Shown piece by piece: positions 25,259 to 34,599 of a stretch of 64,000 nt of DNA. The notes beneath the pieces are model-generated. The model had not been told where the DNA came from. It saw only the letters and a program-made list of their open reading frames with translations, and did not search any database. The translations under genes and the position numbers were made by a program. The first letter of the stretch is position 1. Each line of letters begins with the position of its first letter. Source of the DNA: Desulfobacterales bacterium HSG16 (GTDB lineage Bacteria > Desulfobacterota > Desulfobacteria > Desulfobacterales > HSG16); contig JAUCGE010000007.1 of assembly GCA_030377965.1 (NCBI GenBank), forward strand, positions 1 to 64,000, given 5' to 3'.

Positions 25259-25396
25259 AAGTCATATTCTCATCTTTCAACAGAACCCACTGCCAAACTT
25301 TCAACAGACAGTCCGTGAAACAAATTATAAATTTTCTTGATTTCATATGAAATATATCCGATAATATCAGGAGAATATGGAAACGGAGGTTTTCCA

Positions 25397-26866
25397 TTGG
25401 AAAAAAACAATGCTCTCAAAATATTGGAAAACAAAGTGCAGGAGCTGAAAAAAAATATTGACCAGAACAGGTCAGGCTTTGAAAAAAGCGATAATATATA
25501 TCATGTCATAGTCGAAAATGCCAGCGCAGGTATTGTAATCGCTCAGGATCATCATATACAATTCGTAAATTCCCTTGCTGCTGAATTGATGGGTTATTCG
25601 GTAGAGGAAATGACATCTCGACATTTCGTAGATTTTGTCCATCCTGATGACCGGGAAATTGTCTATAATCGTCACACGAAACGAATAAACAGGCAATACG
25701 CTAAACCAGTATATAATTTTCGAGTGCTTACCAGAAATAAAGCCCTGATGTGGTTAGAGGCCAAGGTTGTTATTATCGAATTTGCCGGCAAACCGGCCAC
25801 CCTCAATTATCTCAGCGATATTACAAGGCAGAAACAGGCAGAAGCAGAGCTTGAACTATATCGTAACCGCCTTGAAGAGATAGTGGAGCAGCGAACAGCC
25901 GAATATGTAAACGCCAATGCGAAGCTTCAGCAGGAAATCGTGGAAAGAAACAAGGTTACAGAAGCTTTGAGAAAAAGCGAAGACAGGTATAAAACTATCA
26001 TCGGCAGTATCGAAGAAGGTTATTTTGAAGTCGATCTTGCAGGAAACCTGACTTTTTTCAACCGGGCCATGTTAAAAATATCGGGTTCCACTCATGATGA
26101 ACTGGTAGGAATCAACAACCTTTCATATACAACTCCTGAAACCGCAAAACTAATGTACAAAGTCTTCAGCGATATATATAAAACAGGTAAACCGGTCACT
26201 GTCATGGATTATGAGATCATCCGGAAAGACGGTACAAAACGGGTACTTGAAGTATCCACTTCTTTGATCGAGGACAGGAAAAACAAGCCATCAGGCTTTC
26301 GGGGAATTGCAAGGGATGTAACTGAGAGAAAAAAATATGAAGAAAAACTGGTTTACCTGGCTTATCACGATTCTTTGACCGGACTTTTTAATCGAAAAGC
26401 CTTTATGGAAAGGATGGAAGAAACTCTGGCCTTTGCTGTGCGCTACAAAATGCGTATTGCAGTCATGTTTATCGATCTGGACAGATTCAAGGAAGTCAAT
26501 GATCGCTTTGGTCATAAAATGGGAGATATAGTATTGCAGGAAGTTTCGAAACGGCTGCAGGCCAGCGTTCGGCGAAGCGATTATATCTGCCGCATGGGAG
26601 GGGATGAATTTACAGTGATATTGAGAAATCCAAATGAGTTTTCGCCAGCCAAAGTTGCTGACAACCTTCTGAAAAACATATCTAAACCATATTGTCATAA
26701 TGACATAACCATTGATTTTGTATCATCCAGCATCGGCATCAGCCACTTTCCGGATGATGGGCATGATGTAGAGCATCTGATCAAATACGCTGATACAGCT
26801 ATGTATGCTGCAAAGGAGACAAAAAACCGGTGTGTCTCTTACAATGAATGTCAACTAAGTCATTAA
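25397..26866 (+). CDS. Diguanylate cyclase with two PAS domains
   Basis: The protein has 489 residues from a TTG start at 25397, chosen because GGAGG lies 7 nt upstream and the preceding in-frame codons look non-coding. It contains a short coiled coil, PAS 1 (about 35-150), a signalling helix (ELELYRNRLEEIVEQRTAEY), PAS 2 (about 200-315) and a GGDEF domain (about 325-485). The active site is intact as GGDEF, with FIDLDRFKEVNDRFGH upstream, and the RxxD product-inhibition site (RRSD) lies five residues before GGDEF. It should therefore make cyclic di-GMP under feedback control. It has no membrane segment and no EAL domain. Confidence 0.92.
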   Translation: MEKNNALKILENKVQELKKNIDQNRSGFEKSDNIYHVIVENASAGIVIAQDHHIQFVNSLAAELMGYSVEEMTSRHFVDFVHPDDREIVYNRHTKRINRQYAKPVYNFRVLTRNKALMWLEAKVVIIEFAGKPATLNYLSDITRQKQAEAELELYRNRLEEIVEQRTAEYVNANAKLQQEIVERNKVTEALRKSEDRYKTIIGSIEEGYFEVDLAGNLTFFNRAMLKISGSTHDELVGINNLSYTTPETAKLMYKVFSDIYKTGKPVTVMDYEIIRKDGTKRVLEVSTSLIEDRKNKPSGFRGIARDVTERKKYEEKLVYLAYHDSLTGLFNRKAFMERMEETLAFAVRYKMRIAVMFIDLDRFKEVNDRFGHKMGDIVLQEVSKRLQASVRRSDYICRMGGDEFTVILRNPNEFSPAKVADNLLKNISKPYCHNDITIDFVSSSIGISHFPDDGHDVEHLIKYADTAMYAAKETKNRCVSYNECQLSH

Positions 26867-26930
26867 TTGAAAAAGTTTTTTAACATCCGTACTGGATAGA
26901 AACAACAACAGCGTCCGGCGGTCAAGCAAC

Positions 26931-26963
26931 TGGTGGGCAACGCTCCGCTTTTGCCCGCCCTAC
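26931..26963. repeat. REP-like palindrome
   Basis: GGTGGGCAA (26932-26940) pairs with TTGCCCGCC (26951-26959) around a GC-rich loop, with one G-T pair. Dispersed palindromes with a GGGCAA core are common in bacterial genomes. It lies in the 198-bp gap between the diguanylate cyclase gene and the next small gene. Confidence 0.5.
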
Positions 26964-27064
26964 CAAAAAATGTCACGGCATTTTTGTGCAGGTACTTAGT
27001 ATTTTCTTTAAGGGATGTTATAGCAACGCATCGAAAATATTCATTATGAAAAGGAGCAGTGGCT

Positions 27065-27382
27065 ATGAGCAGCAGAGAAGAGAGACAGTGGTATAAAAAA
27101 TTTTATGACGGCACATTCCTGGTCAAAGGCTGGAAACATCGCGTAAAAGAGGTTACCGACCTCATGCCCGACGAAAAGAAGGCAGATGTCAAAAAACGAC
27201 TCGAAGCTCTCGGTGAAAAAATGGGCAGAGAATGGGCCCGTGATAATAATGTTCGAAGGATCGACACTGCCACGCTTCAAAAATGGGGAGAATCCCTTCA
27301 AAAAATCAAAAAGAACGGATTTACCGCTATTGACAACAAAATCATCGAAATAGACCGGGAAGTCGATGAGATGCTGGTTTAA
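27065..27382 (+). CDS. Small helical, charged protein of unknown function
   Basis: The protein has 105 residues, rich in Lys, Glu and Arg, and predicted to be almost all helix. I recognise no family. The ATG at 27065 is preferred because AAGGAG lies about 9 nt upstream; a GTG at 27059 is the alternative. It ends 29 bp before the CoA hydrolase-acetyltransferase gene, so the two are probably cotranscribed, and it may support or regulate that enzyme. Confidence 0.6.
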   Translation: MSSREERQWYKKFYDGTFLVKGWKHRVKEVTDLMPDEKKADVKKRLEALGEKMGREWARDNNVRRIDTATLQKWGESLQKIKKNGFTAIDNKIIEIDREVDEMLV

Positions 27383-27411
27383 AAACAGGAATAATAAGGG
27401 ATGCAGCTCTG

Positions 27412-29268
27412 ATGAACGATAAACAATATCTTAAATGGGAAAAACGCCTGGTCTCTCCTGAAATAGTTTTCGAAAAAATCAGGCCGGGGATGCGTATTTT
27501 CATTGGAACCGGGGTTGCAGAACCCAGAACGCTTGTCAAACATCTGATGAAAAACGAATCTGGCAATCTTCAGGATCTGGAATTAATCCAGTTAGTCAGT
27601 ATGGGAGAGGCAGTGTCGTTAAGCGAAATGTCCTTTTCAAAATTCAGGTTGAAAACCTTTTTTTCAGGCTGGATTGCCAGCGAGGCTATAACCAAAGGGA
27701 GAGTGGATCTTATCCCGTGTCGTTTTTACCGGATTCCACAATTGATAGAATCAGGTAAAGTGGCAGTAGATGCAGCTTTTGTCCAGGTTACACCTCCTGA
27801 TGAAGCTGGGTATTGCAGCTTAGGAGTTGCTGTGGATGTGGCCAGACAGGCCATGGAGCAGGCTTATTTTGTCGTGGGAGAAATCAACGATAAAATGCCC
27901 GTCACTTATGGAGATACATTTGTGCATATTTCGGAATTCGATCTTCTGGTCAAATCCAACGAAGCACCCATGTATTTTTGCCGATGGCCAGAAGAAGAGG
28001 TGTTCGACAAAATAGCAGCCAATGTAGCTTCTATCATTGATGATGAGTCCTGTATTAATTTTTCCATTGGCCCCTTGTTTGCATCCCTTGCAAAACATCT
28101 TGTTCATAAACGCCATCTTGGTATCCATTCCCCATTTTTTACTGATGCCCTGATGGATCTGGTCAAAAGCGGTGCTGTCACAAACCGTAAAAAAGGTATC
28201 TATCAGGGAAAGAGCCTTACATCCCATGCTATAGGCACGGAGGAATTAATGTCATGGCTGGACAGAAATCCTATTGTGGAATTTCAGGGAATAGATAAGG
28301 TCTTCAACCCGATAACCATAGGCAGTAATCCCAGATTCGTTGCAATCCTACCGGCAAGAAAAGCTGATTTGACAGGAATGATAGCTCTACATGCAGGAAA
28401 AGGTAAGGCATTGACATCCAACCCTGCGGAAACCATGAGTTTTGTTCATGGTGCGGAACTATCCACAGGCGGCATTACGGTGTTTGCACTGCCTTGCAGG
28501 AACAGGCTCGGAAAATCGAATATTCTTATTTCTCTGGAACGATTCGAAAATTTGTTTACCGTAAGAGAATCAGTGGATCTGGTTGTAACCGAATACGGAG
28601 TTGCTGATCTCAAGGGAAGAACTGTTCGAGAACGGGCACAGAGCCTGATAGATGTAGCTCATCCCGATGATCGCAAAAAGTTGGTGGAACAGGCGAAACA
28701 AGCTAATATTCTCTATCAGGATCAGATTTTCTTAGCCGAAAGCGCGAAATGTTACCCTTCCAAAATAGGCACAATAGAAATCTTCAAGAACGATTTAACG
28801 GTCAGATTTCGAGCCATAAAACCTTCAGACGAAGAAGAAATGCGAAGACTCTTTTACAGATTCTCGGACGAAGCCGTCTATTACCGCTATTTCTCACCAG
28901 TAAAAAGTATGCCTCATAAAAAAATGCAGGAATATGTCAATGTCGATTATAACCAGATCATGTCCATAGTCGGACTGACAGGAGAGTCAGGCCATGGAAA
29001 AATAATAGCGGAAGCAAGATCGATTCGCGAAAAGCTACGGCCCTGGGCAGAAGTGGCTTTTATTGTGGATGAAGAATATCAGAAAACCGGCCTGGCTACC
29101 TATATGTACAAGATGTTAATCCGTCTTGCAAAAGAAAAAGGGCTGCAAGGATTTACAGCAGAAGTTCTGGCTTCCAACAAGGCTATGATCAAAGTTTTTG
29201 AAAAAGGCGGTATGGTAGTCAAAACCACGCTGGAGCAGGGAGTTTATTCCATAACTATTCCTTTTTGA
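27412..29268 (+). CDS. Acetyl-CoA hydrolase/CoA-transferase fused to a GNAT acetyltransferase
   Basis: The protein has 618 residues. Residues 1-430 match the acetyl-CoA hydrolase/4-hydroxybutyrate CoA-transferase family, with FVQVTPPDEAGYCSLGVAVD, GPLFASLAKHLVHKRHLGIH and the late conserved VTEYGVADLKGRTVRERA. Residues 450-618 form a GNAT domain (VRFRAIKPSDEEEMRRLF, then the acetyl-CoA loop region EEYQKTGLATYMYKMLI). This fusion is a known architecture in anaerobic bacteria; the transferase may generate or move acyl-CoA that the GNAT domain then uses, for instance in protein acetylation control. Both halves look complete. Confidence 0.9.
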   Translation: MNDKQYLKWEKRLVSPEIVFEKIRPGMRIFIGTGVAEPRTLVKHLMKNESGNLQDLELIQLVSMGEAVSLSEMSFSKFRLKTFFSGWIASEAITKGRVDLIPCRFYRIPQLIESGKVAVDAAFVQVTPPDEAGYCSLGVAVDVARQAMEQAYFVVGEINDKMPVTYGDTFVHISEFDLLVKSNEAPMYFCRWPEEEVFDKIAANVASIIDDESCINFSIGPLFASLAKHLVHKRHLGIHSPFFTDALMDLVKSGAVTNRKKGIYQGKSLTSHAIGTEELMSWLDRNPIVEFQGIDKVFNPITIGSNPRFVAILPARKADLTGMIALHAGKGKALTSNPAETMSFVHGAELSTGGITVFALPCRNRLGKSNILISLERFENLFTVRESVDLVVTEYGVADLKGRTVRERAQSLIDVAHPDDRKKLVEQAKQANILYQDQIFLAESAKCYPSKIGTIEIFKNDLTVRFRAIKPSDEEEMRRLFYRFSDEAVYYRYFSPVKSMPHKKMQEYVNVDYNQIMSIVGLTGESGHGKIIAEARSIREKLRPWAEVAFIVDEEYQKTGLATYMYKMLIRLAKEKGLQGFTAEVLASNKAMIKVFEKGGMVVKTTLEQGVYSITIPF

Positions 29269-29452
29269 CTTGATATCCGACAGAATAGCGCTCTGCGTCC
29301 ATCGCAGCGAAATGCAGAATACGAGATAAAAAACAAGCAGGACAGGTGTATTTTTTTGACTTCCCTAACTTCAACGAAAGATATTAAGCACCTGTGCATA
29401 AATTCTGCAATATTTCATTTTATCATCAACTCTGAAATTATTGAAAAAAATC

Positions 29453-29481
29453 TTGATATCAATATCAGTTTTCTATATAAT
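29453..29481 (+). promoter_or_regulatory. Sigma-70-type promoter of the channel/cyclase operon
   Basis: TTGATA (29453-29458) and TATAAT (29476-29481) are separated by exactly 17 bp. They lie 85 bp upstream of the first gene, in a 297-bp gap that holds nothing else I recognise. This is the best promoter match I found in the window. Confidence 0.65.
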
Positions 29482-29565
29482 CTCTCGAAATTTTGAAATC
29501 CGGTAAGACCTTGTTTGTAACGGGTTGATATCAATAAAAATCGATGGGAAAAAGGGAATCAACAA

Positions 29566-32500
29566 ATGAAAATGAGGCATCTGATAATATCCATACTGTC
29601 TGTCATCATGACATTCTGTTCCCTGTTTTCTTCTGCTGCTGCCGCAAAGAATCCGATTCATATTGCTATCGTCTGCCCCCTTACTGGCGATTATTTAACC
29701 GCTGGAGAATCGATGATAAGAGGAGTCAAATTTTATATCGATAAAATAAACAAAGGAGGCGGGATATCCGGCAGAAAAATAATTCTGGACATCTATGATG
29801 ACAAGAGCAAGGCTGTTGATGCTGTGAAATGTGCTCGTAAAATCGTTCAGGATAACAGAGCCGTGGCTGTCATTGGCCATTATTTCAGTTCATGTTCAAT
29901 AGCAGCAGGCAAGATTTATAAAGAACACGGTATTCCGGCTGTCACTCCCTGTTCGACCAATGTCGATGTGACCATAGATAACAAATGGTATTTCAGGACC
30001 CATTTTAACGATAAATTCCAGGGACGATTCCTGGCATACTACTCAAACAAAATACTGGAACGAAATGCAGTTTCCATAATCTATGAAGACAAACCCTATG
30101 GATCAGGTCTTGCCGATGAGTTTGAAAAAACCTCAAAAGATCTTGGAGTGACCATAAAAGCCAGATTGAAGCTGAAAATTGAAGACAGCCCTGAAAAAAA
30201 TGAAACATCTATCTTACAAATCGCAAATAAGTTGAGCAAGCTTGATGATGCAGGCATGATATTTCTTGCAACCCATGCGAATGAAGGCGCAAAGCTGTTA
30301 AAACAGATAAGAGACGCACATATAAAAAATGCTATTATTACGCCGGATTCTTTCAACTCGGAAACTTTTATACAGAAGATTTCGGAATATGATAAAGAGA
30401 AAGGTTATATGGGCTATTATTCCAATGGCATTTTAGTGACATCCCCCCTTGTTTATGATATTGCAAGCGACCAGGTTCAACTTTTCAAACAGGAGTATAT
30501 GGAAAAACATGCAAAATCGTCTCCGGACTGGCGCGCCGTCACTGCCTGTAATGCAGCAATGGTGATCAAATATGCAATTGAAAAAAAAATCCAGGAAAAT
30601 CGGGGCAGCATAGAAGATGATCGCAGAAAAATAAGAGATTGTCTGGCGGGCATTGATAACATTACAAAATCGATTGCAGGACTTGACGGCCCCATATATT
30701 TCGATCATAACGGAGATCAGGCAAAAACCATAACAATCGGAGAATTTAAAAAACTCAATATCATTTCATCACTGATCCAGTTACAAATTATAAATAACCT
30801 CAAAGAAGTCCCCAAACTGTCGGACACTATCTGGAAAGAGCGGATACTTTTAATTGACGAGCAATATATGTACAAAACCAATATAGCATATGCCGGAGTC
30901 GAACTGAATGAAATTACTGATTTTGATTTTAATAAATCGACATGTTCCCTTGATTTGAATCTCTGGTTCCGCTTCTACGGCAAAAGTCATCAAGAAGGTA
31001 ATCTTGACAATTTTATATTCATGAATGCTGAAAAAATTACCACTCTGGAAAAACTGGATGAAAGATTTGATAATTTGAACACTTATATACTTTTTCATTT
31101 GAAGGGAATTTTCAAGACGGACTTTCTTCCCAGCCGGGTCGGTTTTGGGGAACATGTTGTTGGAATCAGCTTGCGTCATAAAGAATTATCTCGTAATAAC
31201 CTTATTTTTGTTGTCGATGATATTGGTATGGGGCTTACTCGCGATGCTTCTTTGACCAGTATACTCAACAAGAAACGAGTAGCCAGAAACATAAAAGAAT
31301 GGACCATGAAGCAGGCTGTTTTATTTCAGGACACAATCGAAGAAACGTCTCTTGGAAATCCGGATTATCTCAGTGTACCCGGAGGAAAGATCCAATTTTC
31401 CAGATTTAATTTAAAGGTTCTTGTCAAAAAAAATAAATTAGGTATTCGTAGAATATTCCCACAAAAAGTCGCTATGTATTTGTTGATCATATGCACAGGC
31501 CTGATACTGGTACTCTCTTTTACAGGAAACATGAATTTTTTTACACCGTTTGTATCCTTTATCTGGCTTGTAAAGGCAACCATGGCCGGTATTATACTTC
31601 TGGCTGCTGAAGTAATAATGATTGACTGGCTGCAGAATGAAGCTGGTAAATTTGCACTGGCCCTCAACCAGAAAATTTTTGATATCCTGTACTGGGTAGT
31701 GCCTGCCTTTCTGATCATACAGGCTGTAAAACATTTTATATGGACCCCGCTGGAAATCAAAACAGGCAACAAAATCCCTAATATCATGAGATTTTTTGTC
31801 TCAGGTTTCATAATAGTTTTAACCTGTTTCGGCATAACGGCCTTTGTATTTGGACACAAGGTCACAGGTCTGCTGGCAACTTCAGGCGTTGTGGCAATGA
31901 TCATAGGTCTGGCGATCCAGATCAATATTTCAAACATTTTTTCCGGAATAGCCCTCAATCTGGAACGTCCTTTCCGCATAGGAGACCGGGTCAGAATTGG
32001 GGATAATCAGGAAGGAACAATAATTGATGTAAACTGGAGAGCGACCAGAATTCAAACTGGAGACAATTGTGTCTGCAGTATCCCGAACAGCACAGTCTCT
32101 GAAACTATCATCCATAATTTTGATTACCCGGATGAAGTTTTCAGCTTATCCATCAATGTATTTGTCGATCCTGCTCTTCGTCCTTTTCGAGTTCAGAAAA
32201 TTCTTGAAGATGCAGTGCTTTCCTCTCATGGAGTTTTAAAGACTCCTGCGCCGACTGTAAGATTCATAGAAGTCGGAGAATGGGCAGCCAGATACAGCCT
32301 GAGTTCAAGCTATAAAAACTATGGCGAAAAAGCAGCTTATACAGAATTTTTGTGGGAAAGCATATGGAAGCATATGAATATTGCAGGGATCGAATTTGCA
32401 AGGCATGACCGTAACTTTATAAATTTGGAAAAACGCAGAATAAAAAAGCATACGGATGCCCCGGACATCCTTTTAAATAAGCTGGAAATTTTTAAATCAT

Positions 32501-32985
32501 TTACAGAAGACTCGATAATGTATCTTGCTCAAAAAATAAAACTTAATCATTATCCAAAAGGCTCAATTGTCGTCCAGGAAGGTGACTGGGGCGATTCCAT
32601 GTTCATCATAGCGGAAGGAATTATAAGTGTACGGACAAAACTTGAAACTGGCTCCGATTTTGATGAAAGATTCGAAGTCGCCAGAGTCAGCGCAGGAGAT
32701 GTTATCGGAGAAATGTCTCTTCTGACCGGAGAAGCCAGGACGGCCAGCCTTTTGTGTCTTACGGAAACTGTGTTATACGAAATTTCCAAAGAAGATATTT
32801 CGCCCATCATGCAGCAATATCCAGAAATGGCGGAACACCTGGCTGTGATGCTGACTGAACGAAAAATCAAAACACAAGCAACTAAAGGAAAATATTACTT
32901 TGAAAAAAGTGAGAAAGAGAAAAATGACATTCGTTTATCATACATCGCAAAATTGAAAAACTTATTTTTGAAAAAACAATCTTAA
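29566..32985 (+). CDS. Binding-protein / MscS channel / cNMP-binding fusion, copy 1
   Basis: The protein has 1139 residues. A signal peptide (to about residue 26) leads into a branched-chain amino-acid-type binding domain (about 28-430: VCPLTGDYLTAGESMIRGVK, HGIPAVTPCSTN). A beta-rich region of about 150 residues (TSLDLNLWFRFYG-like core near 465) resembles the ligand-binding domain of Cys-loop channels. Four or five membrane helices (635-770) end in the MscS pore helix and beta domain (LERPFRIGDRVRIGD, SIPNSTVSE). A cytoplasmic cNMP-binding domain (about 975-1105) has GEMSLLTGEARTASL, with the Arg-Thr expected for phosphate binding. I infer an ion channel gated by an external ligand and an internal cyclic nucleotide. 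It is the first gene of the operon. Confidence 0.88.
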   Translation: MKMRHLIISILSVIMTFCSLFSSAAAAKNPIHIAIVCPLTGDYLTAGESMIRGVKFYIDKINKGGGISGRKIILDIYDDKSKAVDAVKCARKIVQDNRAVAVIGHYFSSCSIAAGKIYKEHGIPAVTPCSTNVDVTIDNKWYFRTHFNDKFQGRFLAYYSNKILERNAVSIIYEDKPYGSGLADEFEKTSKDLGVTIKARLKLKIEDSPEKNETSILQIANKLSKLDDAGMIFLATHANEGAKLLKQIRDAHIKNAIITPDSFNSETFIQKISEYDKEKGYMGYYSNGILVTSPLVYDIASDQVQLFKQEYMEKHAKSSPDWRAVTACNAAMVIKYAIEKKIQENRGSIEDDRRKIRDCLAGIDNITKSIAGLDGPIYFDHNGDQAKTITIGEFKKLNIISSLIQLQIINNLKEVPKLSDTIWKERILLIDEQYMYKTNIAYAGVELNEITDFDFNKSTCSLDLNLWFRFYGKSHQEGNLDNFIFMNAEKITTLEKLDERFDNLNTYILFHLKGIFKTDFLPSRVGFGEHVVGISLRHKELSRNNLIFVVDDIGMGLTRDASLTSILNKKRVARNIKEWTMKQAVLFQDTIEETSLGNPDYLSVPGGKIQFSRFNLKVLVKKNKLGIRRIFPQKVAMYLLIICTGLILVLSFTGNMNFFTPFVSFIWLVKATMAGIILLAAEVIMIDWLQNEAGKFALALNQKIFDILYWVVPAFLIIQAVKHFIWTPLEIKTGNKIPNIMRFFVSGFIIVLTCFGITAFVFGHKVTGLLATSGVVAMIIGLAIQINISNIFSGIALNLERPFRIGDRVRIGDNQEGTIIDVNWRATRIQTGDNCVCSIPNSTVSETIIHNFDYPDEVFSLSINVFVDPALRPFRVQKILEDAVLSSHGVLKTPAPTVRFIEVGEWAARYSLSSSYKNYGEKAAYTEFLWESIWKHMNIAGIEFARHDRNFINLEKRRIKKHTDAPDILLNKLEIFKSFTEDSIMYLAQKIKLNHYPKGSIVVQEGDWGDSMFIIAEGIISVRTKLETGSDFDERFEVARVSAGDVIGEMSLLTGEARTASLLCLTETVLYEISKEDISPIMQQYPEMAEHLAVMLTERKIKTQATKGKYYFEKSEKEKNDIRLSYIAKLKNLFLKKQS

Positions 32986-33021
32986 AAAATATTTATTTCT
33001 TCAAGGAAAATGGAGTTGCTA

Positions 33022-34587
33022 ATGAGGTTAATGCGGACAAATCTGCTTAATTTTGTATATTCATGTTCTTATTCTGCCGCAGGAATGGCTGTTTTCATTT
33101 TTCTCCTGTCAGGCTTATCTGGAACGGCATTCGGGATCACACCAGAGACAGTAGAAGAGACGGACATCTTCAACATGGTTCATTCTTCCGAATGGGACGC
33201 TCACGAATCACTTGACCCGACATCTCCCACCCGATTCCTTCCCCCCATAATGTTATTATATGAACGGCTGGTGCGACCGGACAAAAACGGAAATCCTTCG
33301 CCCTGTCTGGCAAAATCCTGGATGTACGACGAGACAGGCAAAAAATTTACTTTTAAAATTCGTAAAAATATAAGATTTCATAATGGCAAGCCGCTGACAG
33401 CCCATGATGTTGTATATACATTCAAACATATTCTCGACCCGGATTTCGATTCCCCCGCAGCTCCTGCATTGAATATTATAGATACCCGAAAATTTGCAAC
33501 TCCTGATACACACACAGTAATTTTTTCTCTAAAAAAGCCGCATTTTGACTTTCCCGTACTCCTCATGCATTATATGGTACGCATAATTGCCGAAGGAAGT
33601 GCAGAGACAACAGCAAAGAGCGGGAATGGAACCGGCCCTTTTAAACTTATAGAACTTGATCCCAGAGGGGTTACAAAGCTCGCTGCTAACGAAGATTACT
33701 GGGGAGGTAAACCTAGACTGAAAAGGATTGATGTTATCAGTATGGCTGGTAAAGATATCCAGGTTAATGCTTTACTCGAAAATAAAATCGATTATGTAAA
33801 CGGAATTTCATATTCCCAGGCTCATATTATCAAGGAAAATAAGAATTTTACGATTCAGGAAGCACATGCCAGCGCATGGCATGGTCTTGTGATGAACACC
33901 AGTGTCTCTCCTTTCGATGACCTGAGAGTGAGAAAAGCCATGAAACTTGTGATGGACAGCGAAAAAATGGTCTCCATGATATTGAGGGGGCATGGAATGC
34001 CTGCGTATAACAACCCTGTATCACCCAGTGACCGATACTACATGAAACTTGATACAAAGCCGGATATCGATAAAGCAAAATCTCTGCTTGCCCTTGCTGG
34101 CTACCCGAACGGCATGAATATAGAATTATATGTCACTGATGACGACCCCTTTCTAACTCCCATAGCAACAGCATACGCAAAAATGGCAGAACCTGCTGGT
34201 ATAAGAATAAAAATAAATCTGATGAAACCTGAGAAATACTGGAATTCAATATGGATGAAAGCTCCATTCCACGGCACGGACTGGTTTGAACGATTTGCAG
34301 ATCAAATCCTTAACGAGGCGTTTGTATCTGGAGCCATATGGAACGATACCTTCTGGAGTAATCCTGAATTCGATCAACTTCTTGTAAACGCCAGAATGGA
34401 AAAAGATTTTGAAAAACGAAAACTCTGGTATCATAAAGCTCAAAAGCTCGTTGCAGAGCAGGGGGGTGCTATAATACCATTTTTCCCAAATTCGATCCGA
34501 GCGTTCGCCAATACAGTTTACGGGATTGATCCAGACTATGGCGACCATAATATTAACTGGGCAAATGTCTATAAAAATTCTTTTTGA
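33022..34587 (+). CDS. Peptide/nickel-type ABC solute-binding protein (SBP_bac_5)
   Basis: The protein has 521 residues with a signal peptide ending near GTAFG. It matches family 5 binding proteins: LAKSWMYDETGKKFTFKIRK, then IRFHNGKPLTAHDVVYTFK, GTGPFKL, and VRKAMKLVMDSEKMV. I chose the ATG at 33022 because GGAG lies 6 nt upstream; the ATG at 33010 has its purine tract too close. It lies between the two channel-fusion genes, with gaps of 36 and 12 bp. No permease or ATPase follows, so it probably presents a ligand to the neighbouring channels or to the propeller kinase rather than importing it. Confidence 0.88.
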   Translation: MRLMRTNLLNFVYSCSYSAAGMAVFIFLLSGLSGTAFGITPETVEETDIFNMVHSSEWDAHESLDPTSPTRFLPPIMLLYERLVRPDKNGNPSPCLAKSWMYDETGKKFTFKIRKNIRFHNGKPLTAHDVVYTFKHILDPDFDSPAAPALNIIDTRKFATPDTHTVIFSLKKPHFDFPVLLMHYMVRIIAEGSAETTAKSGNGTGPFKLIELDPRGVTKLAANEDYWGGKPRLKRIDVISMAGKDIQVNALLENKIDYVNGISYSQAHIIKENKNFTIQEAHASAWHGLVMNTSVSPFDDLRVRKAMKLVMDSEKMVSMILRGHGMPAYNNPVSPSDRYYMKLDTKPDIDKAKSLLALAGYPNGMNIELYVTDDDPFLTPIATAYAKMAEPAGIRIKINLMKPEKYWNSIWMKAPFHGTDWFERFADQILNEAFVSGAIWNDTFWSNPEFDQLLVNARMEKDFEKRKLWYHKAQKLVAEQGGAIIPFFPNSIRAFANTVYGIDPDYGDHNINWANVYKNSF

Positions 34588-34599
34588 GCTTTTGAATAC

